The notes beneath the pieces are model-generated. The model searched no databases. It was not told the DNA's origin and saw only the letters and a program-made list of their open reading frames with translations. Positions 16,476 to 25,238 of a stretch of DNA of 64,000 nt are shown one piece after another. The stretch is from the NCBI RefSeq assembly GCF_020164535.1, contig NZ_JAIQZC010000005.1, forward strand, positions 1 through 64,000. The letters are read 5' to 3'. The DNA comes from Psychroflexus montanilacus. Lineage in GTDB: Bacteria; Bacteroidota; Bacteroidia; Flavobacteriales; Flavobacteriaceae. The stretch's first letter is position 1; each line of letters opens with the position of its first letter. The position numbers and the translations under genes are program-made.

Positions 16476-16949
16476 ATGAAAAAAGTAATTTCAACAGTCG
16501 GCCTATTTTTGTTTACTATTTTTGCCGTTACTGCTCAAACACAAGAAAAAGTAACAGACGAACAACTTCAGAAGTTTGCTCAAGCCTATCAAACTGTTCA
16601 GCAATCCAACCAGGAAATGCAACAGAAAATGGTTTCTGCAATTGAAGATGAAGGTATTACTGCAGAACGTTTCAATACCATTTATGAGGCAAAAATGGAT
16701 CCTGAAAAGGAAGTGGATGCTTCAGAAGATGAGATGAAAAAGCAGGAAGCTGCTATGGAGAAAGTGCAAAAAATGCAGGAAGATTCTCAAAAAGTAATGG
16801 AAGACAAAATCAAAGAAAAAGGATTGACAATGGAGCAATTTCAAAATATTGGTGCTCAAGTTCAACAAAATCCTGAGTTGCAACAAAAAATGCAAGCCAT
16901 TATGATGAAGCAAGAAACTGGTAACAATCCAATGAAAAAGAAACAATAA
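16476..16949 (+). CDS. DUF4168-like secreted protein
   Basis: The 157-residue protein has a clear signal peptide (MKKVISTVGLFLFTIFAVTA, cleavage near TAQ). The mature part is helical and rich in Gln, Glu, Lys and Met. It fits DUF4168: DEQLQKFAQAYQTVQQ, EDEGITAERFNTIYE and KGLTMEQFQNIGAQVQQ form two similar helical units, so an internal repeat is plausible. Predicted to be periplasmic. Function unknown. It is monocistronic and followed by a strong hairpin. Confidence 0.75.
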   Translation: MKKVISTVGLFLFTIFAVTAQTQEKVTDEQLQKFAQAYQTVQQSNQEMQQKMVSAIEDEGITAERFNTIYEAKMDPEKEVDASEDEMKKQEAAMEKVQKMQEDSQKVMEDKIKEKGLTMEQFQNIGAQVQQNPELQQKMQAIMMKQETGNNPMKKKQ

Positions 16950-16965
16950 AAATCTTTTTCAATCT

Positions 16966-17004
16966 AATAGAAAAGGTCAGAATTAAATTCTGGCCTTTTC
17001 TATT
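16966..17004. terminator. Bidirectional terminator between the DUF4168 gene and endonuclease I
   Basis: An 18-bp stem (16966-16983 with 17000... more exactly its mate ends at 17004), containing one G-T wobble, closes a 3-nt loop around base 16985. Pyrimidine-rich runs lie on both strands. It sits between two convergent genes and can end both. The 3' arm (16987-17004) overlaps the last codons of the endonuclease gene. Confidence 0.75.
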
Positions 17005-18910
17005 TTATAATAAGTCTTTTTACAATGGAATTTCCTTTTTGCTCAATTTTCACAAAATAGCTTCCACTGGAAAATTGACTTACATCTCCTTCGTAGTTTT
17101 TTCTATAAGTTTGAGTGCTCAAAAGCCTCTTTCCAGAAACGTCAAAAATTTCAATTGTTTTGTGCCCTCTTAAATTAAAGTCTAAATTAACCTTTGAGTT
17201 TTTAGTAGGGTTGGGATATAATACTACCTCTAGAGGTTTAGAAAATTGATAGTTTGATAAGAGTTGTTCTGCCGTAATTAAAATATTATCCACAGACCAT
17301 CTGGTCGCTTCCTGACCACCTGTAGTGTCATATCTGAAGGCAATGTAAACCTCGCCGGTAATTTCTGAAATATCAATATCCGTCGCTTCGTAGACAAAAA
17401 GAGAAGATGTGCCATCTGGATGAAGCGGAATAGACACATTTGGTATTTCCTCCCATTCAAAATTTGAAGGATTACCATTGCCGTCGTAGGTGGAGGAATA
17501 AAGTAGCTCAAGTTTTGTATTGCCGAAGCTTGCAGAAGTCCAGAAGCTCATTTTTTCTACTTCATGATTATCAAAGTTAAGAGCATTGGTAGTAATCAAC
17601 CAATCTAAACTCGGTACTTGCTGCCCATTCTGAAATGCATTCATTTGATATGCCTGAGAGCTATTTTCACCTGCAGATTGCCTGCACTCCCAGTCGATAT
17701 TACTTTGTTCACTTACGCTTGTGAAATTACTAAGGACGCTACTGCAATTTTCAAAATCTTCATAAAAAAGTATGTTTGATTCAGCTAAAGTTACCACTTC
17801 CAGATTTTCACTGGGATCAGAAATATTATCACTTAAGTCTATCGCGTAAACCCTAAAGTTATATAGTGTTTCAGGAGAAAGGTCTTCCACTTCAAAATTT
17901 AGTATTTCAGAATTGACTTCTGCTATGTTTACGTTGTCCTGTTCAATAATATATTTATTTATACCGATATTGTCTTCGGATGGCTCCCAGCTGAGTTCAA
18001 CACTAGAATCTGAAATGTAGACTGCTTGAAGGTTTTGAGGCGCAGAAGGAGGTTGATTGTCTGTTTCTCCCCAGATTTGGTAAGCAAACTCAGGGCGATC
18101 TATTAATGGATTTCTATTGCCTTGAAATTGATAGCCATTGTTATTTCTGTCAATTTCTCTTTGACTTACAGGATCGTTGGTATGCCATGATAACAACAAG
18201 TCGATGTACCAGTCTACAAAGAAGTCTTGGGGATTGTCTGCCAAAACTTCGTTTTTTTTCCAGCTGGTGCTGAACTCATCTTCATACCTAATGGCAAAAT
18301 ATAAAATGGATCTAGCGATATCTCCCTTAAACTCATCTAAAGGTTCAAATACAGTTCCCTCATAGCCGGAGAATGTGTTTGGACCACGTTTGGAACCGTT
18401 ACTTGATACATAACTAGGTTGATTTACTTCACCAAAAGGGAAACTTCCTCTAGCTCCATTTACAGACCCGTCTGATGGTACAACGTGGAAATAATCATTT
18501 TTCATAGGAGAAGCACTATTAAAAGTGGATTGTGGTACAAGGTGTTCACGATTGTAACAGTCTCCTTCACCGCTATAATTGCCACATTGATTTTGAAAGT
18601 GTTCGTAATTATATGCTTCTTCTCCATTAGGAATTTCAGAATACATATCTAAAACTGTCCCGTCTTCTTCAAAATAATCATCTGTATCTCCACTATTTTC
18701 TGAAGCATAAGCATCATACAAAGCTCCATATCCCTGGTCTTGATGAAAAGGAAAACCACTTCCATCATCTTCACTGTCTATGATGTTTTTTAAAGCTGTT
18801 TTTAATTGAAATCCGGAAAGCCCTTCAGCGTTATTATAGTAACCCGAGGGTGCCTGAGCAAATCCCAAATAAGAGATTAACAAAAAGATTGGTAGTGAAA
18901 AGTGTTTCAT
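17000..18910 (-). CDS. Secreted endonuclease I with FN3 and T9SS sorting domain
   Basis: The 636-residue protein starts with a signal peptide (MKHFSLPIFLLISYLGFAQ). Residues about 30-280 are an EndA/NucM-type endonuclease I domain with the catalytic REHLVPQS (121-128) and NDYFHVVPSDGSVNGARG. An FN3 domain spans about 286-378, then a beta-rich jelly-roll-like region. The C-terminal 75 residues form a type A T9SS sorting domain (VVLYPNPTKN, IFDVSGK, SGSYFVKIE). It should be exported to the cell surface or medium to degrade nucleic acid. An in-frame ATG at 18988 would add 26 residues inside the upstream gene. The start at 18910, one base after that gene's stop, is preferred because it begins the signal peptide. 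Confidence 0.92.
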   Translation of the reverse strand: MKHFSLPIFLLISYLGFAQAPSGYYNNAEGLSGFQLKTALKNIIDSEDDGSGFPFHQDQGYGALYDAYASENSGDTDDYFEEDGTVLDMYSEIPNGEEAYNYEHFQNQCGNYSGEGDCYNREHLVPQSTFNSASPMKNDYFHVVPSDGSVNGARGSFPFGEVNQPSYVSSNGSKRGPNTFSGYEGTVFEPLDEFKGDIARSILYFAIRYEDEFSTSWKKNEVLADNPQDFFVDWYIDLLLSWHTNDPVSQREIDRNNNGYQFQGNRNPLIDRPEFAYQIWGETDNQPPSAPQNLQAVYISDSSVELSWEPSEDNIGINKYIIEQDNVNIAEVNSEILNFEVEDLSPETLYNFRVYAIDLSDNISDPSENLEVVTLAESNILFYEDFENCSSVLSNFTSVSEQSNIDWECRQSAGENSSQAYQMNAFQNGQQVPSLDWLITTNALNFDNHEVEKMSFWTSASFGNTKLELLYSSTYDGNGNPSNFEWEEIPNVSIPLHPDGTSSLFVYEATDIDISEITGEVYIAFRYDTTGGQEATRWSVDNILITAEQLLSNYQFSKPLEVVLYPNPTKNSKVNLDFNLRGHKTIEIFDVSGKRLLSTQTYRKNYEGDVSQFSSGSYFVKIEQKGNSIVKRLIIK

Positions 18911-18911
18911 T

Positions 18912-20123
18912 TTAGACAGATTTTTGAAGTACAGCATAATAAAATCCATCAAAACCTGATTTATGAGCAAGAATTTTTTCATCCTCACTCAGTTGAAAGG
19001 CTTCACCAGATTCAGAATTTATAAATTCCTGAACTTGCATTTGATTTTCGGAAGGTAAAATAGAACAGGTCGCATACACCAAGATTCCTCCAGGCTTTAC
19101 CATTTTGCTATAATCCTGAAGTAATTCCTGTTGTTTTTGTCTAATTTCAACAAGAAATTCTGGAGACAGTTTCCATTTTGCATCTGGATTTCTTCTCAGA
19201 ACTCCAAGTCCGGTACATGGTGCGTCAATCAAAACTCGATCTGCAGAATTGTGAAGTTTTTTTATGACCTTGGTAGAATCAATAACCCGAGTTTCCAGAT
19301 TATGAGCACCAGCTCTTTTAGCTCTTCGCTTTAATTCTTTCAATTTATTACCGTAAATATCCATGGCAATAATTTGTCCTTTGTTTTCCATCAATGCAGC
19401 GATATGAAGCGATTTGCCGCCAGCACCAGCACAAGCATCAACTACACGCATTCCTGGCTCTAGCTTCAACGCATGAGCTACTTTTTGGGACGATCCATCT
19501 TGTACTTCAAACAGCCCTTTTTTGAAAGCATCTGTTTTAAAAACATCTGCTCTTTCATAAAGTTCTAAAGCCTCTGGATAGCCTTTTACCATCTTGGTAG
19601 GAATAAATTCTTCATCCAGAATAAGTTGAAGTTTTTTTGGAGTTGTTTTGAGCGTGTTAGTTCTAAGAATGACTTTGGCCTGCTCGTTTAATGCCTTTAT
19701 TTCTTCCTCCCAAAGTTTACCAAGTTCTTTTCTTCCTAGTTCGTCCAGCCAATCTGGTATAGATTCAGAGTATTTTGTGATTTTGGATAATTCATCAAAT
19801 CTACCTTTAATACGTCGAGTTGGAGTGTCTTCAAACTGTTTCCAATCTGGAATTTCAATTCCCTTGAGCGTCGCCCAGACAGTAAATAATCGAAATAAAT
19901 TAGGTCTGGAATAGGGAGCGTTCACGTCGGCGATTTCAGAGTACAATCTTTTCCACCTCACGATATCGTAAGTGGTTTCTGCGATAAAGCCTCTATCTCT
20001 GGAGCCCCAGCGTTTATCTCGCTTTAAAGTATTGGATATTTCTTTGTCGGCGTACTTGCCTTCATTAAAAATGAGGTGTAATGTGTCTATGACGGCGAAA
20101 ACTAAATTTCTATGTAAGCGCAT
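18912..20123 (-). CDS. rRNA cytosine-C5 methyltransferase, RsmB/NOL1/NOP2 family
   Basis: The 403-residue protein has an N-terminal NusB-like/PUA-poor helical region and a SAM-dependent domain. Motif I is VVDACAGAGGKSLHIA (around 228). The two conserved cysteines are Cys303 in DAPCTG and the catalytic Cys353 in YATCSILPSEN. Family members make m5C in 16S rRNA. It is close to RsmB (C967) in layout, but other positions are possible. It sits 30 nt after the small secreted protein gene and immediately before endonuclease I, in a long minus-strand run. Confidence 0.92.
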   Translation of the reverse strand: MRLHRNLVFAVIDTLHLIFNEGKYADKEISNTLKRDKRWGSRDRGFIAETTYDIVRWKRLYSEIADVNAPYSRPNLFRLFTVWATLKGIEIPDWKQFEDTPTRRIKGRFDELSKITKYSESIPDWLDELGRKELGKLWEEEIKALNEQAKVILRTNTLKTTPKKLQLILDEEFIPTKMVKGYPEALELYERADVFKTDAFKKGLFEVQDGSSQKVAHALKLEPGMRVVDACAGAGGKSLHIAALMENKGQIIAMDIYGNKLKELKRRAKRAGAHNLETRVIDSTKVIKKLHNSADRVLIDAPCTGLGVLRRNPDAKWKLSPEFLVEIRQKQQELLQDYSKMVKPGGILVYATCSILPSENQMQVQEFINSESGEAFQLSEDEKILAHKSGFDGFYYAVLQKSV

Positions 20124-20153
20124 GATTATGATTTAATCTGCAAAAATAGATAT

Positions 20154-20600
20154 TTAGTCGTTAGAAGACTTGTCAGATTTGTATTGTTTCAAAAGTTTTT
20201 TATGAAAGTCATATTCAGCTTTTTTCAGCATCATGATTTGTTTTGGTGAGATGACTTCTTTTAAATTCTTGACAAATTCCTCTCTGTATTCAACTCGTGA
20301 TCTTTTGTAAGACATATAGTCATTGAGAAGTTTATTGGACTCAGACTGACTCAACTCTTCAATATTTTCCAACTGAGACTTTATGGAAGACCATTCATTG
20401 GACCTGAGTTCCTCATATTTTTTGTTGTGCTTATTGTACACAGGCCAAAAGCGTTTGGCTTCACTACCTGTCAGGTTGAGTTCTTCTGTAAAGAAAGCAA
20501 TCTTAAGTTGCTCAATTTTTTCACTCTCGCTGTTTTGCGAATTACCGTAGAAACCGAGTAGGAAAGTGAACAAGATTATAAATAGGCTTTTTTTATTCAT
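20154..20600 (-). CDS. Small secreted helical protein linked to the sigma/anti-sigma pair
   Basis: The start at 20600 gives a 148-residue protein with a signal peptide (MNKKSLFIILFTFLLGFYGN, cleavage near NSQ). An in-frame ATG at 20642 would add 14 residues and lies within the upstream gene. The mature part is charged and helical, with the LTGSEAKRFWPVYNKHN motif often seen in Bacteroidota periplasmic proteins encoded after ECF sigma/anti-sigma genes. It loosely resembles Spy/CpxP-type sensors. Its first eight bases overlap the anti-sigma gene end, indicating coupling. A role as periplasmic sensor or target of the sigma system is inferred, not shown. Confidence 0.7.
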   Translation of the reverse strand: MNKKSLFIILFTFLLGFYGNSQNSESEKIEQLKIAFFTEELNLTGSEAKRFWPVYNKHNKKYEELRSNEWSSIKSQLENIEELSQSESNKLLNDYMSYKRSRVEYREEFVKNLKEVISPKQIMMLKKAEYDFHKKLLKQYKSDKSSND

Positions 20601-21090
20601 TGTCAAAATCTTGATCGTCAAGATTATCATTGAGATATTCAATAATATCCTGATCGTTTAATGTTGTAATATTTTCATCAACTAGTTTTTTCACAGTTGT
20701 ATTTTCAAAATCTATATAATCTTCTGGAGTCTCTAGATTGAAGTCTAGGTATCTTTCTATCATATCATTGTCAAGATCAGAGAATTGAAGGTTTTTATTT
20801 GGGCTCATGGAATCAATATACAAAGCACCAATAACAGCAAAGGCAACAATGGCTGCTGCTGCTACCCATTTACTCCAATCTTTTAACTGAATCACTTTAG
20901 AAGAATTTTCCTCTGAAGGTGTTTTTAGTTCAAAATCGCTGAAGTAATCTTCAGGAACTTTAAATCCAGATTTTTTAGCTAAAGTCTCAGATTTTAGCTG
21001 ATTCATCAAAGAATTCTCCAAAGTATTGAAGTAATCTTCAGGAACTTTAAAGCCTGATCTATTTTCGTGTATGTTGTTATTTCTTGACAT
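20593..21090 (-). CDS. Probable anti-sigma membrane protein with duplicated motif
   Basis: The 165-residue protein has a cytoplasmic N-terminal region, one membrane helix at about residues 74-92 (WVAAAAIVAFAVIGALYI) and an acidic external domain. The motif SGFKVPEDYF occurs twice, at residues 12-21 and 41-50, each exact. The gene lies 31 nt after an ECF sigma factor gene and overlaps the next gene by 8 bases. Size, topology and position fit an anti-sigma factor, but no zinc-binding anti-sigma motif (HxxxCxxC) is present, so the role is inferred. Confidence 0.72.
   Translation of the reverse strand: MSRNNNIHENRSGFKVPEDYFNTLENSLMNQLKSETLAKKSGFKVPEDYFSDFELKTPSEENSSKVIQLKDWSKWVAAAAIVAFAVIGALYIDSMSPNKNLQFSDLDNDMIERYLDFNLETPEDYIDFENTTVKKLVDENITTLNDQDIIEYLNDNLDDQDFDNE
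20941..21057 (-). repeat. Two diverged copies of a 30-bp coding repeat
   Basis: Bases 21028-21057 and 20941-20970 both encode SGFKVPEDYF in the anti-sigma candidate. The DNA copies differ at a few third-codon positions, so the peptide is kept while the DNA has drifted, which implies selection on the protein motif. Confidence 0.85.
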
Positions 21091-21121
21091 TATCTTTTAG
21101 ACTCTGTTTCAATTTAAAGGT

Positions 21122-21661
21122 TTAATCCTCTTTCAAAAACTTTTCTACTTTCTTCCTGGCGTGGTGATAGTTAGATTTTAAAGCACCAACACTAGAGTTG
21201 AGAATCTCGGACATTTCTTCGTAAGGGATTTCTTCAAAATATCGCATATTGAAGACTAATTTCTGTTGTTGTGGCAATTCTTCAATCGCTTTTTGTAGCT
21301 GGAGTTGAATTTTATCTCCTTCAAAGTACACATCGCTTTCTAATGAGTCTATGAGATAGTCATTAAATTCCTGATCTGAAAGTTTCATTTTCTTCGCTTT
21401 CTTATTCAAAAAAGTAATAGATTCATTGGTAGCAATTCTATACATCCAACTAAAGAGCTTACTATCTCCCTTAAAAGATTTGATGTTTCTAAAGACCTTG
21501 ATGAACGTGTTTTGCAAAACATCATCTGCATCTTCATGCAATTTCACAATAGTGCGTACATGCCAATATAGCCTTACTTTATGTTCAGAAATAAGCGCCT
21601 GAAAGGACTCATCGGTTTTGATGCCTTTTTGTAAATTCTCTATGATCTCGTTTTCCTTCAA
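21122..21661 (-). CDS. ECF-type RNA polymerase sigma factor
   Basis: The 179-residue protein has the sigma-70 region 2 (ADDVLQNTFIKVFRN) with region 2.4 (FSWMYRIATNESITFL) and region 4 (LPQQQKLVFNMRYFEEIPY followed by the helix-turn-helix EEMSEILNSSVGALKSN). It lacks regions 1 and 3, as ECF factors do. It is followed by a probable anti-sigma gene and a small secreted protein gene. It starts 6 nt after the ABC exporter stop, so it may be read from the upstream operon. Confidence 0.93.
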   Translation of the reverse strand: MKENEIIENLQKGIKTDESFQALISEHKVRLYWHVRTIVKLHEDADDVLQNTFIKVFRNIKSFKGDSKLFSWMYRIATNESITFLNKKAKKMKLSDQEFNDYLIDSLESDVYFEGDKIQLQLQKAIEELPQQQKLVFNMRYFEEIPYEEMSEILNSSVGALKSNYHHARKKVEKFLKED

Positions 21662-21667
21662 TGCGTG

Positions 21668-23497
21668 TTATTCAAAAGACTGCATATTGACCAACTTCTT
21701 GTAAACTCCATCGCTAATCATCAATTCCTCGTGTTTTCCTTGCTCAACAATTTCACCTTGATGTAACACAATAATACTATCTGCATTTTTAATGGTTGAA
21801 AGTCTGTGAGCAATAACGATAGAAGTTCTATTCTGCATCATGTTTTCCAAGGCTTTCTGGACAAGTTGTTCGCTTTCTGTATCCAGAGCTGAAGTAGCTT
21901 CGTCTAAAATCATTATAGGCGGATTTTTGAGAACAGCTCTGGCTATGGAAATACGCTGTTTTTGCCCACCACTTAATTTTCCTCCACTGTCACCAATATT
22001 GGTATCGATGCCTTTAGGAAAAGCACTTACAAATTCATAAGCATTTGCTATCCTTAGCGCCTCCATCAATTCTTCATCTGTAGCATTAGGCTTTCCGATT
22101 TTTAGATTTTCTTTGATGGTGTCATTAAACAGAATAGAATCCTGAGTCACCAGTCCCATCAAATTTCGTAATGATTTTTGAGTGATTTTCTTGATACTTA
22201 TACCGTCAATTTTAATCTCTCCTTCATTTAAATCATAAAATCTAGTAACCAGGTTGGCGATTGTAGATTTCCCACTTCCAGACTGGCCAACCAAAGCAAT
22301 GGTCTTTCCTTTTTTCACTGTTGCACTAAAATTCTTTAAAACATATTCATCTTCATATTTGAAGGATATGTTCTCTAAAGTTAGTTCTGAAGTAAACTCA
22401 GTTTTATGGATTGCATCTGCTTCATCTTGAATGTTATTTTCAGTTTCAAGAATTTCCAGAACGCGTTCTGCAGCTGCATTCCCTTTTTTGACATTATAAG
22501 AGGCTTTGGAAATACCCTTAGCCGGCGTCAAGATATTGTAAGCCAATCCCATATAAGCAATAAATGTACTGCCATCCAGAGTGCCGTCGATCAAAACCAT
22601 TCGGCCTCCGTACCAAAGTAAAACAGCAATCACACTGATTCCTAGAAACTCACTGGCAGGTGAAGCTAAGTTTTGGCGATTCAATAATTTATTGGAAAAA
22701 TCATAAAAGTTTTGAGTAGAAGCTTTGAATTTTGAATAGAAAATAGATTCAGCATTAAAGCCCTTGATGATTTTCAATCCTCCTAAAGTTTCTTCCAAAA
22801 TGGATAAAAACAAACCCTGTTCCTGCTGAACTTTATCCGATTTTCTTTTCAGTGATTTTCCGATCAGTGATATGATAAATCCTGAAATTGGAATAAAGAT
22901 GAACACAAAAATGGTCAATTCCCAGCTGATAAACAGCATAGCGCCTATAGTGAACAAAATGGTTAAAGGTTCTCTTACAATTAGTTCCAAAATCGATAAA
23001 AACGAGTGCTGTATTTCAAGTACGTCACTAGTTATCCTGGCTATAGTATCTCCTTTACGCTTCTCAGAATAATGTGAAAGTGGCAATTCAATGGTTTTTT
23101 TATAAAGTGCATTCCTCAAATCTTTTAGTACTCCATTTCTCAAAAACGTGATAAAATACATGGCGATGTAGTTGGAAATGTTTTTCAGAAAAAATAGCAC
23201 AATGACCAAACTTATGACCAAGATCAAAGCAATGGAAGCATCATCCTGGGCGACTTCATTAACCTGAAAAGACAAATAATCTTTGAAATAGTCTTTCGCT
23301 TTACCGATTCCTTCATATACTGGTGGTTCAGTAATCTTTTTAGCATCTTTTCCTTTGAAAAGTACATCCAGCATGGGGATGAGCGCTATAAAAGATAGGG
23401 CACTGAAAAGTGCATAGAAAACATTAGCAATGATATTTAAAATCGCATAGCTTTTATAAGGTTTCGCAAAGCGAATAATCTTTTTAAAATAAGTCAT
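21668..23497 (-). CDS. ABC exporter, fused permease and ATPase (MsbA-like)
   Basis: The 609-residue half-transporter has an N-terminal six-helix membrane domain (about 1-330) and a C-terminal nucleotide-binding domain. That domain has Walker A GQSGSGKST, the Q-loop region VTQDSILFND, the signature LSGGQKQR, Walker B IMILDEATSALD and the H-loop IVIAHRLS. It would act as a homodimer. Similarity is to lipid/multidrug exporters such as MsbA. The substrate is not determined, though the neighbouring GT2 and phosphohexomutase genes are compatible with an envelope lipid. It starts 7 nt after the phosphohexomutase stop. Confidence 0.92.
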   Translation of the reverse strand: MTYFKKIIRFAKPYKSYAILNIIANVFYALFSALSFIALIPMLDVLFKGKDAKKITEPPVYEGIGKAKDYFKDYLSFQVNEVAQDDASIALILVISLVIVLFFLKNISNYIAMYFITFLRNGVLKDLRNALYKKTIELPLSHYSEKRKGDTIARITSDVLEIQHSFLSILELIVREPLTILFTIGAMLFISWELTIFVFIFIPISGFIISLIGKSLKRKSDKVQQEQGLFLSILEETLGGLKIIKGFNAESIFYSKFKASTQNFYDFSNKLLNRQNLASPASEFLGISVIAVLLWYGGRMVLIDGTLDGSTFIAYMGLAYNILTPAKGISKASYNVKKGNAAAERVLEILETENNIQDEADAIHKTEFTSELTLENISFKYEDEYVLKNFSATVKKGKTIALVGQSGSGKSTIANLVTRFYDLNEGEIKIDGISIKKITQKSLRNLMGLVTQDSILFNDTIKENLKIGKPNATDEELMEALRIANAYEFVSAFPKGIDTNIGDSGGKLSGGQKQRISIARAVLKNPPIMILDEATSALDTESEQLVQKALENMMQNRTSIVIAHRLSTIKNADSIIVLHQGEIVEQGKHEELMISDGVYKKLVNMQSFE

Positions 23498-23504
23498 ATA
23501 TTGT

Positions 23505-25226
23505 CTACTCAGTGAGTCCTAAATCAGTTCGGATTGTTTTAATTTTCGAATCGAGTTTTGCATCCACAGTTTCAAAATCTGAAAGCTCTTCCAAAGTAGA
23601 ATTTACGCTGATGTAAAATTTGATTTTGGGTTCTGTACCACTAGGTCTAGCTGCTACTTTGGTTCCATTTTCAGTATAGTAAATAAGGACATTCGATTTT
23701 GGAATGTCGATCTCATAAGTGTCATGACTTTGCATGTTTTTTGCTGTTGAAGTTTGGTAATCTTCAATTAAAACTACCTGTTCGCCGGCAATTTCTTTAA
23801 GCGGGTTTTCTCTTAGATCAATCATTTTTTGCTTGATTTCTTTGGCACCTTCAAGTCCGCGTTTCACAAGAGAGACTAAGTGTTCTTTAAAGAACCCATG
23901 CTCTTTGTAAATCTTGATGAATTGCTCGTAAACAGATGAGCCTTGAGATTTGAGATCGGCAGCCATTTCACACACCAAAAGGATGGCGGTATTGGCATCT
24001 TTATCTCTCACAAAATCACCAACCATGTAACCAAAACTTTCTTCACCACCACCAATGTAATCTAGTTCTGGGTGATCTTTGATCAATTTTGCAATCCACT
24101 TAAAACCAGTTAAGCTTTCCATATAGTGGACACCATAAGCTTCTGTAAGTACTTTCATAAGTGGAGTAGAAACAATTGTGGAAGCTACAAAATGCGAGTC
24201 TTTTAAACTTCCGCTTTGTTTCATCTTGTCAAGCAGATACCAGGTCATCAATACCATGGTTTGGTTGCCGTTGAGTAAAGTCAATTCTCCTTGTTTATTT
24301 CTCACGGCGATACCAAGCCTGTCTCCATCGGGATCTGTTCCAATGGCTAAATCGCTTTTTTGTTTATTTGCAAGCTCGATTGCCATTTCCAAAGCTTCAG
24401 ACTCTTCAGGATTTGGAGATTTTACAGTAGAAAATTCAGGATCTGGTTGAGCTTGAGCATCGACCAGATGTAAATTTTTGTAACCAGCCTTTTCAAGCAA
24501 CTTAGGTACAGTGGTTATGGAAGTTCCGTGTAGAGAAGTGAACGTCACATTCAAAGCCTTTTTGGCGTCTTCAGATAAATTGAAATTAACATTCCTGACC
24601 GCTTTTTCTAAATAAGTGTTTTCAACAGTATCATCCAGTTCTTTAATTAATTCTGAATTTCTGTTGAAGTCGATATCCGTAAATTCTAAAGCATTTATTT
24701 CTGAAATGATTTCTTTGTCCTGTGGAGGCACCAACTGGCCTCCATCTTTCCAATAGACTTTATAGCCATTGTATTCTGGGGGGTTGTGACTGGCTGTCAG
24801 CATGATTCCACAGTGGCATTCCAGGTGTCTTACGGAGTAAGATAGGAGTGGAGTGGGTCTTAACTCTGGAAAAATAAAGACCTGAATTCCATTGGCAGAA
24901 AATACATCTGCCACCTGATGGGCAAAAATTTTGCTATTATGTCTACAGTCATAAGCGATGACTACTTTCAGTTTTTCACCAGGGAAAACAGATTTCATAT
25001 AGTTGGAAATTCCCTGGGTGTTTTTACCAAGTGTATATTTATTAATTCTGTTGGTCCCAACCCCCATCACTCCGCGCATTCCGCCAGTTCCAAAATCCAG
25101 ATTCTGGAAGAAACTTTCCTCAAGAAGTTTTGAATTTGTATCTATAAGGTGCTGAACATCTTTATTGGTGTTACTATCAAAAGTATCTGTTAGCCAAGCT
25201 TTAGCTTTATCTAAAATATTGCTCAT
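23505..25226 (-). CDS. Phosphohexomutase (phosphoglucomutase/phosphomannomutase family)
   Basis: The 573-residue protein belongs to the alpha-D-phosphohexomutase family. The phosphoserine loop is TASHNPPEYNGYKVYW (Ser146), the metal loop is GTDPDGDRLGI, the sugar-binding GGGEESFGYM is present, and the phosphate-binding RPSGTEPKIKFY lies near the C terminus. Its length and layout match the longer PgcA-type phosphoglucomutases of Bacillus and Bacteroidota. Glucose-1-phosphate versus mannose-1-phosphate specificity cannot be decided here. It follows the GT2 gene by 12 nt. Confidence 0.93.
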   Translation of the reverse strand: MSNILDKAKAWLTDTFDSNTNKDVQHLIDTNSKLLEESFFQNLDFGTGGMRGVMGVGTNRINKYTLGKNTQGISNYMKSVFPGEKLKVVIAYDCRHNSKIFAHQVADVFSANGIQVFIFPELRPTPLLSYSVRHLECHCGIMLTASHNPPEYNGYKVYWKDGGQLVPPQDKEIISEINALEFTDIDFNRNSELIKELDDTVENTYLEKAVRNVNFNLSEDAKKALNVTFTSLHGTSITTVPKLLEKAGYKNLHLVDAQAQPDPEFSTVKSPNPEESEALEMAIELANKQKSDLAIGTDPDGDRLGIAVRNKQGELTLLNGNQTMVLMTWYLLDKMKQSGSLKDSHFVASTIVSTPLMKVLTEAYGVHYMESLTGFKWIAKLIKDHPELDYIGGGEESFGYMVGDFVRDKDANTAILLVCEMAADLKSQGSSVYEQFIKIYKEHGFFKEHLVSLVKRGLEGAKEIKQKMIDLRENPLKEIAGEQVVLIEDYQTSTAKNMQSHDTYEIDIPKSNVLIYYTENGTKVAARPSGTEPKIKFYISVNSTLEELSDFETVDAKLDSKIKTIRTDLGLTE

Positions 25227-25238
25227 AATCTTTTTGAT

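Noticed and set aside
18911-18988. Longer N terminus for endonuclease I starting at 18988
   Set aside because: It would overlap the upstream methyltransferase and hide the clear signal peptide that begins at 18910.
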